The notes beneath the pieces were generated by a model, which was given only the letters and a program-made list of their open reading frames with translations, searched no databases and was not told the DNA's origin. A DNA stretch of 47,874 nucleotides from Paenibacillus sp. 598K. Lineage in GTDB: Bacteria > Bacillota > Bacilli > Paenibacillales > Paenibacillaceae. Below, piece by piece: positions 41,632 through 47,874 of this stretch (position 1 is the stretch's first letter; each line of letters begins with the position of its first letter). Made by a program: the position numbers and the translations under genes. Location: contig NZ_BFBX01000126.1 of assembly GCF_003851045.1 (NCBI RefSeq), positions 8,724-56,597 of the forward strand, in the 5' to 3' direction.

Positions 41632-43464
41632 TCATTCGCCTCCATTATGGTCCGCAGGCAGGCGCAGCGCGATCCGAAGTCCGCCGCGATCCGACCTGTC
41701 CGCCGTCATCATGCCCTCGTCCCCAAAATACAGCTGAAGCCGTCTTTGCACATTGTAGAGCCCCGTATTTTCAAGCGGCGACTGCTTTTGCGCCAGCAAG
41801 CTATGAATCTTGGCCAATTGCTCCTCCGACAAATCCCCGTTGTCCTCGACGTAGATCATCAGCCATCGCCCCTCCTCGATGAAGCCAATGTGGATGAAGC
41901 CGGGCTCATCCCGATCCTCCAAGCCGTGATTGTATGCGTTCTCAAGCAATGGCTGCACGATCAGCTTCGGTATCTCGCGATCTCGCCAGCGGGGCGGCAG
42001 CGCATCGAACTCCACTCGTATCTGATCCTCGAACCGGATCTCCTGAATGTCCGCATACGCCTGGGCATGCTTGATCTCCTCCTCCAGACGGATATGGTCG
42101 TTGCCTCTCGTAATATAGCGGAAATACTCTCCCAGACTGCGCGTAACCCGGATGACCTGCTCGATCTCATGCATCTTTGCGGTCTGATACAGGTTAAAGA
42201 AGCAGTTGTAGAGGAAATGGGGATTGATCTGCGATTGCAGCTGCTTCAGCTCCGCTACCTTGGCCTGGTACCGCTGCACATATACCTCGTCGATCAGCTC
42301 CTTCAGACGGTAGACCGTCTTGTTGAAGCGATCGAACACATAGCTGAACTCTCCCGTCCCTCGCCCTTGCATCGCCGCGTCTAGATCGCCCCGCTCCAGC
42401 TTGCGGAAGGATAAGACGAGCTGGGCCAAGGGCCGGTGGATCAGCCGGTAGATCCAGTACGAGAACAGGACGACGATGACGAAGGAGACGATCGACAGCC
42501 ACCGTACCCGATCCTTGTAGAGCTTTAGGGGACCGATGATGTTGCTCTCCTTGACGAATACCGTCAGCGACAGCCCCAGCTTCGCTGAATGGGAGGAGAA
42601 AAGAAAATACGATTCGCCGTTAACCTTAAGCGTTTCGTACGGTTCGCGGCTCAGCGCGTACGATTGCCCGCTCGGCGGCTGGGCGCTTCGTTGGAGCTGA
42701 GCACTTGCTTGCAGTTGGGCGCCGTGTTGGAACTGGGCGCTTTGTTGCGGCTGGTTGACTCGTTGCAGCCGCTCCTTGACCGCTGCCGTCACGTCAGGCT
42801 CGACGCTCCCGCCCGCCACCGACCAGGCCAGTCCGTCATAGGCGAGCAAGCTCCCTCCATCCTGCAGGTTGGTGAACTCGTCCAGATACGTGGTCAGGCT
42901 CGCATCCGATATGGCCAAGCCGAGCGTAAATACAGGCTGCCGATTCAGCGTGCCCGGGTAAGGCAATGTAATCCACAGCTTGCCCTGGTGGACGATGAAC
43001 GGCGACGCGAAGCGGTCGCTCGGCCGATTCAGCGCCTCTCCGTCCCCGGCCGGAATCTCGCCATAGCCATCCGTCGATATTCTGCGCCCGAGCAGACTGA
43101 TGTCGACGAAGCTGTCGGCTACGAAGCTCGTGGCATTCTTCATCAGCCGCAGCCGATCCTGCAGCCGCGACACCGCCTCCGTGAAGTCGACATAGGACAG
43201 ATCGTCCCGCGTACTGAGGAGGTCGATATCGTCATCGTTGACATAGTCGGTCTGCAAGCCCAAGGCGCGATTGAAATCCAGCTCCAACGTGCTCATAAAC
43301 GACACCATCCGCTGCTCGATCGTCTGCGTGATCTCCTTGCGGACAAGCGTCTTGCTCTGCTCGTTCATCTGGATGCTCAGGGCGAACAACGGCAACAACA
43401 CAACTAAAAAGGCCATGATTAGTTTGGGAAAGATGGAGATTCGGTCTCCCCAGCGCGGTTTCAT
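41632..43464 (-). CDS. YesM-type sensor histidine kinase of the second locus
   Basis: A 610-residue kinase. The first membrane helix (FPKLIMAFLVVLLPLFALSI) is followed by an extracellular sensor of about 280 residues and the second helix (WLSIVSFVIVVLFSYWIY). HAMP, the His_kinase motif QINPHFLYNCFFNLYQ and a HATPase domain (IVQPLLENAYNHG, YVEDNGD) complete it. The G1 motif is short (DNGD, no clear GxG), though NTGLYNVQRRL is present. A Gln-rich repeat insert (SAQFQHGAQLQASAQLQ) sits in the extracellular domain at about residues 240-270. GGTGAG lies 6 bases before ATG 43464. It is one base upstream of its regulator. Confidence 0.93.
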   Translation of the reverse strand: MKPRWGDRISIFPKLIMAFLVVLLPLFALSIQMNEQSKTLVRKEITQTIEQRMVSFMSTLELDFNRALGLQTDYVNDDDIDLLSTRDDLSYVDFTEAVSRLQDRLRLMKNATSFVADSFVDISLLGRRISTDGYGEIPAGDGEALNRPSDRFASPFIVHQGKLWITLPYPGTLNRQPVFTLGLAISDASLTTYLDEFTNLQDGGSLLAYDGLAWSVAGGSVEPDVTAAVKERLQRVNQPQQSAQFQHGAQLQASAQLQRSAQPPSGQSYALSREPYETLKVNGESYFLFSSHSAKLGLSLTVFVKESNIIGPLKLYKDRVRWLSIVSFVIVVLFSYWIYRLIHRPLAQLVLSFRKLERGDLDAAMQGRGTGEFSYVFDRFNKTVYRLKELIDEVYVQRYQAKVAELKQLQSQINPHFLYNCFFNLYQTAKMHEIEQVIRVTRSLGEYFRYITRGNDHIRLEEEIKHAQAYADIQEIRFEDQIRVEFDALPPRWRDREIPKLIVQPLLENAYNHGLEDRDEPGFIHIGFIEEGRWLMIYVEDNGDLSEEQLAKIHSLLAQKQSPLENTGLYNVQRRLQLYFGDEGMMTADRSDRGGLRIALRLPADHNGGE

Positions 43465-43549
43465 CGGCAGCTCACCATTTTCCTCGTAGAATAGTGTCTA
43501 TTATAGGGGCGGCGCTCCCGCTTGAACATCCCCCCCGCCTCACGCTCCG

Positions 43550-43740
43550 CAAAGGAACATTCATAGCGTTATTTCGCCCCAATCAGCTGTTTTGGCGGGG
43601 CAAGCGAACATAGGTAACGCTATTCCTTACCAAATCGCCCCTTTCGGGGGTGATCGGACAAAATAAGAACACTCATGTTCCTCTCATCGCTCCAATCGCT
43701 TGTTTTTAGCAAAATAACGATACTGAGGTTCCTTTCGCAT
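43550..43740. repeat. dispersed/inverted repeats in an intergenic region
   Basis: AGGAACAT at 43553 and 43792 and inverted ATGTTCCT at 43676 are interspersed with TAGCGTTATT (43564), TAACGCTATT (43615) and AAAATAACGATACT (43720). CGCCCC...GGCGGGG and CGCCCCTTTCGGGGG can form hairpins. Another pair, ACGCCCGATCCAC/CCGCCCGATCCAC, lies at 43754 and 43774. The gap 43465-43891 holds no gene I can support. Confidence 0.5.
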
Positions 43741-43847
43741 GCCATGCCGTGCCACGCCCGATCCACGTATGCCCCGCCCGATCCACAACAGAGGAACATC
43801 CCCTCCTCGCGCTAGCCCATAAGAAGCGCACGGCGGCGCGCAGGCAA

Positions 43848-43876
43848 CAAAAAAGCAGCCCGCTAATCGGGCTGCT
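43848..43876 (-). terminator. terminator after the DUF1861 gene
   Basis: AGCAGCCCG (43854-43862) and CGGGCTGCT (43868-43876) pair around a five-base loop. On the minus strand six Ts follow. It lies 16 bases after the DUF1861 stop and ends the third carbohydrate locus. Confidence 0.92.
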
Positions 43877-43891
43877 CTCTCTCATGCGATA

Positions 43892-44836
43892 TTATGCCTG
43901 CTCGTACTTGAGGAACGGGTCGGGGATGCGGAGCACCTGCGCCTCGGCGTCGCTGGTGCCGGCGTACAGGTCGGCCGTGCCGTCCGAACGACGATGCAGG
44001 CCGCCGCTGAACACGACGTCGACCAGATCGGGCCGCTTGGCCGGACCCGGCTCGAAGTCATCGCGCTCGGCGATGATCTCCATCGGCGTATAATCCCCCG
44101 TCTGCGGATCGACGGCGAATACCATCGGATAATAATGACGATTGCCCGAGTCGCAAAAGCAGGCGATATGCCCAAGCACGCCCAGCTTGCCATTGGCCAG
44201 CCGGTGCACCTCGTTGGCGCCGCCCCACTCCTCGATAGCGAACTGGTCGAACACCGGCGCATCGTCGACCACCTGGATCGACAGGTCGGCCAGACGATCG
44301 ACGCGGGCGAAGCCGATCTGTCCCCGACCGCCCTTGGCGCCTTGCGGCCGGGTGAAGATGCCGATCCCGCCATCCGCCAGCTCGACCAGGCGCAGATCCT
44401 TCATGAAGTCCGGTCCCTGGAAAAACGGCTTCAGCTCGGCGATCGACGCGCCCTTCATCATGACCGTGCGCCAGCCGAGATGGCCCTCGCGCTCCGGATG
44501 CGGGAACGTCTGCACGCCGCCGAGCACCAGCTCGCCGCCGATAAAGGTGAAGAACGGGTCCTGCAGCGCATAGACCGGCGCGCCGATGCGCGGCTCCCAT
44601 ACCTCTCCCCGCCGCACAAAAAACTGAATCTCCGATATCTCGCTATCCCGGCTCTCGACGCGTCCGGGGATGACCCATTCGCCGTCATCCTTGATCGGGC
44701 CGGCGATGTTGTAGACGTCCTTACCCTGCACGCCAGTCATGCGAAGCTTCTCCGCTTCGAGCGGCTTGCCGCCTCGCAGCCGGTAGTCCGAGACGAGCTC
44801 CTCTACCCGTTGCAGTCCTTGCGTTGTCCATTGCAT
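43892..44836 (-). CDS. DUF1861 family protein (putative beta-propeller, carbohydrate locus)
   Basis: A 314-residue cytoplasmic protein of the DUF1861 (MTP-1) family. Landmarks are GKDVYNIAGPI, IPGRVESRDSEISEIQFFVRRGEVWEP, YALQDPFFTFIGGELVLGGVQTF and the C-terminal DLVDVVFSGGLHRRSDGTADLYAGTSDAEAQ. DUF1861 members are predicted five-bladed propellers related to GH43/GH130-like proteins and often lie next to mannoside genes. AAAGGA lies about 12 bases before ATG 44836. It is 27 bases downstream of the GH130 gene. Whether it has enzymatic activity is unknown. Confidence 0.85.
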   Translation of the reverse strand: MQWTTQGLQRVEELVSDYRLRGGKPLEAEKLRMTGVQGKDVYNIAGPIKDDGEWVIPGRVESRDSEISEIQFFVRRGEVWEPRIGAPVYALQDPFFTFIGGELVLGGVQTFPHPEREGHLGWRTVMMKGASIAELKPFFQGPDFMKDLRLVELADGGIGIFTRPQGAKGGRGQIGFARVDRLADLSIQVVDDAPVFDQFAIEEWGGANEVHRLANGKLGVLGHIACFCDSGNRHYYPMVFAVDPQTGDYTPMEIIAERDDFEPGPAKRPDLVDVVFSGGLHRRSDGTADLYAGTSDAEAQVLRIPDPFLKYEQA

Positions 44837-44863
44837 AGTGTATCGTATCCTTTCTGCCGCAGC

Positions 44864-45973
44864 TTACGCCAGTCGCGCCATGATCTGCTTCAGGCTCAGT
44901 GTCGCCGCCGCCATCGTGTCGTCCGACGCGCCGTAATACATGACGATCTCGTCTCCCGTCTCGACCGCGCCGCAAGCGAAGACGACGTTGGCAAAAAATC
45001 CGCTCGTCTCGTACTCGGCCTCCGGCGTCAGGAGCGGCTGCTCCATCCGGGCCAGTACGCGGTCAGGCTGCACGAGGTCCAGCAATGCAGCCCCCATCGC
45101 ATAATTATGCTGATCATCGGCGCCGTGATACAGGATGAGCCAGCCACGGTCGGTCTTGATCGGCACGCAGCCCGCGCCGATCCGCGCGCTATCCCACAGA
45201 CCGGGCCGCAGCCCCATCAGGAAGCGATGGTCGCCCCAATGGATCAGGTCCGGCGAGGAGGCGACCCACATCTCGGGCGAGCCCAGACCCTCCGGCACCG
45301 GACGGTGCAGCATCCAGTACTTGCCGCCGATCCGCTCCGGGAAGATCGCTACATCCTTATTCGTCGGGGGCAGGATCAGTCCCTGCCGCTCGAACGTCGC
45401 AAAGTCGGCGGTACTCGCCAGACCGACCGCGACGCCCTTCTCCGAGACGGCGCTATAGGTCGTATAGTATCGATCCTCCAGCCAGGTGATGCGCGGGTCC
45501 TCGATGCCCCAAGCCTCCATCGCTTCAGCCGGCAGCAGCGTCGGCCACTCGTCGATGTCGAAGCGCAGGCCGTCGCGGCTGCGCGCGACGCGCAGATGCG
45601 AGATCGAGGTCAGATACAGCGTCTGCCCTGCCCGATCGCGCACGACGCGAGGGTCGCTGAAGTCCAGCCCGGCATCGTCGCGATCAAGCGCGACGATCGT
45701 CATCGGCCGCTCCAGTCGCTCTGCCTCCGAGCCCTCCACATTCAGCACCGGGACGAGCACCTGCGCCGGGTCGCTCTGACGCGGACGCTCCGCCACCCGC
45801 AGCAGCAGGATCGTCTCGTCGCCGTGGCGATGGACACCAGCGTTAAACACGCCCAGCACCTCCCAGTCCGGATACGACGGGACGATATCCCCCGGTCCGA
45901 TCAACGGATTGGCCGCCGCGCGGACGGCCATGACCGTCTCCTCCGTCGACGCAGTCTTATCTTCTCTAGTCAT
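44864..45973 (-). CDS. GH130-family mannoside phosphorylase or hydrolase
   Basis: A 369-residue five-bladed propeller enzyme. GH130 enzymes mostly phosphorolyse beta-mannosides (Man-Glc or Man-GlcNAc types), and some hydrolyse them. Seen here are ANPLIGPGDIVPSYPDWEVLGVFNAGV at the N-terminus, AWGIEDPRITWLEDRYYTTYSA with the catalytic-type Asp in EDPR, KDVAIFPERIGGKYWMLHRP, and the C-terminal IVMYYGASDDTMAAAT. The arginine pair and following basic residues that hold phosphate cannot be assigned by eye. ATG 45973 has AGGAGG 6 bases upstream. It is 131 bases downstream of the permease gene, in the same direction. Confidence 0.9.
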   Translation of the reverse strand: MTREDKTASTEETVMAVRAAANPLIGPGDIVPSYPDWEVLGVFNAGVHRHGDETILLLRVAERPRQSDPAQVLVPVLNVEGSEAERLERPMTIVALDRDDAGLDFSDPRVVRDRAGQTLYLTSISHLRVARSRDGLRFDIDEWPTLLPAEAMEAWGIEDPRITWLEDRYYTTYSAVSEKGVAVGLASTADFATFERQGLILPPTNKDVAIFPERIGGKYWMLHRPVPEGLGSPEMWVASSPDLIHWGDHRFLMGLRPGLWDSARIGAGCVPIKTDRGWLILYHGADDQHNYAMGAALLDLVQPDRVLARMEQPLLTPEAEYETSGFFANVVFACGAVETGDEIVMYYGASDDTMAAATLSLKQIMARLA

Positions 45974-46104
45974 ATGGTTCCTCCTATCGAGCATCGCTGC
46001 TCTCTATTCTCCGCACTCCTCCATCCGTCTACTCCGATACAGAGCGGTCACGGGCGACGCCAGGAGCGCCCATGCTGACCAATCGCGCGAACAGTCGCGG
46101 GACG

Positions 46105-46983
46105 TCAGTCTTTGATCCCCGTGAAGGTGATCCCCTCGATAAAGTAACGCTGGGCCGCGAAGAACAGCACGATGACCGGCAGCGCCACCAGCGTCGACAT
46201 CGCCATCAGGTAGTTCCACTGCGGCGCTTCGTTGATCCCGCCCATAAAGAAGTACATCCCGACGTTCAGCGTATAGCGATCCATGTCGGACAGATAGATG
46301 AGCGGGCCTAGGAAGTCGTTCCAGTAGCCGCGGAAGGCGAAGATCGCCACCGCGAGCAGCGCAGGCTTGATCTGCGGCAGCATGATATAGTAGAACGTCT
46401 GAAAAAAGTTGGCCCCGTCGATCTCGGCTGCGTCGTCCAGCTCCCGGGGGAGCGTCAGGAAAAACTGCCGCAGCAGAAAGATGTAAAACGGTCCCCACGC
46501 CGTCCACGCTCGCAGCACGAGCGGATCGAACTCGCCGACCAGACCCAGCTTCTGCCAGATCAGGAAGGTCGGGATAAGCGTCACATGGAACGGCAGCATC
46601 ATCGTCGCCAGCAGCACCAGGAAGATGAAGCTGCTGCCCGGGAAGCGGAAGCGGGCGAACCCGTACGCGACCAGCGTGGCGCTGACCAGCTCGGCGATCA
46701 GCCCAAGCACGACGATGAACACGGTATTGGTCAGATAGATATGGAACGGCCTGGCCGTCCACGCCTCGGCGAAGTTGCTCCACTGCGGCGGGTCCGGCAG
46801 GAACTGCGGCGGCCACGCGAATATATCCGCATTGGGCTTGAGCGCCGTCGAGATCATCCAGAAGAAGGGCACCAGGATGACCGCCGCCAGCAAGGTGATG
46901 ATAACATAGATGAGCGTTCGATTCACGCGCTTGGACCATCTCGCCTGCGGCGAGGACAGTCCGGCGGTTCTGCTATGGGACAT
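46105..46983 (-). CDS. carbohydrate ABC transporter permease, MsmG type (third locus)
   Basis: A 292-residue membrane protein. The first helix is IYVIITLLAAVILVPFFWMISTAL, then AWPPQFLPDPPQWSNFAEAW. The EAA loop is LPRELDDAAEIDGANFFQTFYYIMLPQIKP, and FIEGITFTGIKD ends the protein as is usual for MsmG/LacG. AAGGAGGAG lies 7 bases before ATG 46983, and the upstream permease ends 18 bases earlier. With GH130 and DUF1861 it suggests import of a mannoside-type oligosaccharide. Confidence 0.94.
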   Translation of the reverse strand: MSHSRTAGLSSPQARWSKRVNRTLIYVIITLLAAVILVPFFWMISTALKPNADIFAWPPQFLPDPPQWSNFAEAWTARPFHIYLTNTVFIVVLGLIAELVSATLVAYGFARFRFPGSSFIFLVLLATMMLPFHVTLIPTFLIWQKLGLVGEFDPLVLRAWTAWGPFYIFLLRQFFLTLPRELDDAAEIDGANFFQTFYYIMLPQIKPALLAVAIFAFRGYWNDFLGPLIYLSDMDRYTLNVGMYFFMGGINEAPQWNYLMAMSTLVALPVIVLFFAAQRYFIEGITFTGIKD

Positions 46984-47001
46984 CGGTAATCTCCTCCTTC
47001 C

Positions 47002-47874
47002 TTAACGCTTCGCTTCCGATTCGTAATGGACCCATGCCGGGCTCGAGCGGAAGACCAGCAGCGTCAGCGTCAGGATGATCAGGAACAGCACCCAGGCGAT
47101 GGCGGACGCTTCGCCCATCTGCATCTGCGTGAACCCGCGCTCGTAGACGAGCTGGTTCATGAACTTGCCTGCCCCTGTCGTCGGCCTTACGAACATCGCG
47201 ATCGTGAAGATCTGCAACGCGCCGATCATGCCCATGATGACCTGGAGCAGGATGACGGGCGAGATCTGCGGCACGGTAATATGTCTGAACTTGGTGAGCG
47301 CCCCCGCGCCGTCGATCTCCGCCGCCTCGTAGAGCGACTTGGGCACGCCCTGCAGTCCGGCGAGGAAGACGACGGTGTTCGTCCCGAAGATGCCCCACAG
47401 GCTCATGATGATAAAGGCGCCGAGCACGTAGCTCGGGTCGCCGAACCAGTCGGGACGCGGCCAGCCGAAGGCGTTGTAGACCGGCGAGAGCGTATAGTTG
47501 ATGATGCCCGTCTCGCTGTTGAACATCCAGCGCCAGATCAGGGCGACCGCCACCTCCGGCATGACCGCCGGCAGGAAGTAGATCGTGCGGAACGTGCCGA
47601 TGCCGCGCAGCTTGTTGTTGAGCAGCATCGCGACCAGCAGCGCCCCGATGACGCCAAGCGGCAGGGAGAGCAGCGCATAGAGCAGCGTGATGCGGATCGA
47701 CGGCCAAAATTCGATATCGTTGGTGAACAGCTTGACGTAGTTGTCGATGCCGGTCCACCGGCTCGCGCCGAAGATCGTCGATTGCGTAAAGCTCAGATAG
47801 AGCGAATTGAGCAGCGGGTATAACGTAAATACAAGAAATCCGACAATCCACGGCGACACCAGCGCCAGGCCGAT
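47002..47874 (-). CDS. carbohydrate ABC transporter permease, MsmF type, 5' end beyond the window
   Basis: The frame is open to the right edge (ISGL-type residues IGLALVSPWIVGFLVFTLYPLLNSLYLSF at the visible N-terminus), so the start lies outside. RTIYFLPAVMPEVAVALIWRWMFNSETGIINY and the EAA loop VPKSLYEAAEIDGAGALTKFRHITVPQISP are typical of MsmF permeases. An internal start at 47859 is unlikely, since the first membrane helix would be cut. At least 290 residues are visible. The binding protein of this locus should lie upstream, beyond 47874. Confidence 0.93.
   Translation of the reverse strand: MGLALVSPWIVGFLVFTLYPLLNSLYLSFTQSTIFGASRWTGIDNYVKLFTNDIEFWPSIRITLLYALLSLPLGVIGALLVAMLLNNKLRGIGTFRTIYFLPAVMPEVAVALIWRWMFNSETGIINYTLSPVYNAFGWPRPDWFGDPSYVLGAFIIMSLWGIFGTNTVVFLAGLQGVPKSLYEAAEIDGAGALTKFRHITVPQISPVILLQVIMGMIGALQIFTIAMFVRPTTGAGKFMNQLVYERGFTQMQMGEASAIAWVLFLIILTLTLLVFRSSPAWVHYESEAKR

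Overview
The window looks like a chromosomal segment of a high-GC, spore-former-type Firmicute, most likely Paenibacillus or a close relative. The reasons are: strong AGGAGG-type ribosome binding sites with frequent GTG and TTG starts, S-layer-homology (SLH) anchoring, lipoprotein sugar-binding proteins with LplB/LplC- and MsmF/MsmG-type permeases, paired YesM-type kinases with AraC-type response regulators, and intergenic repeats. No rRNA, tRNA or phage genes are visible, and no transposase.

Layout. 1-500: a 51-bp tandem repeat and degenerate repeats. 516-2484: two envelope proteins that appear to share a C-terminal two-cysteine helical domain. 2633-3031: a SET-domain protein. 3082-4767: a compact agr-like quorum-sensing operon (kinase-less membrane protein, AgrB, a 43-aa AgrD, LytTR protein with no receiver). 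5114-5638: a DUF3221-like lipoprotein. 5661-6403: two decayed genes (GNAT acetyltransferase, sirtuin), each with an in-frame TAG. 6594-11042: two very small membrane proteins flanking a GH106-like glycosidase. 11241-11963: a SMI1/KNR4 protein. 12075-14166: two type I-C-like CRISPR arrays with related leaders, a MntA-HepT toxin-antitoxin pair between them and no cas genes. 14268-15023: a methyltransferase.

15135-30076 is a polysaccharide-utilisation locus read on the minus strand. In transcription order it holds a YesM-type kinase (with an apparent N-terminal frameshift), an AraC-type regulator, a sugar-binding lipoprotein, two permeases, a second binding lipoprotein, a 1505-aa secreted enzyme (LamG, clan GH-A glycosidase, three carbohydrate-binding modules, cohesin, FIVAR, dockerin), a cohesin-SLH wall anchor, and a small secreted dockerin protein. 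Together these could form a minimal cell-surface enzyme complex.

30937-33150 carries a WYL regulator, a DinB-like protein and a small HNH protein. 33719-43464 is a second minus-strand carbohydrate locus (two-component system, LipO-like binding protein, LplB/LplC permeases, secreted clan GH-A glycosidase). 43892-47874 is a third (DUF1861 protein, GH130 phosphorylase or hydrolase, two permeases, the last cut by the window edge). The genes most worth following up are the cohesin/dockerin set, the reduced agr operon with a serine AgrD, and the TA pair between the CRISPR arrays.
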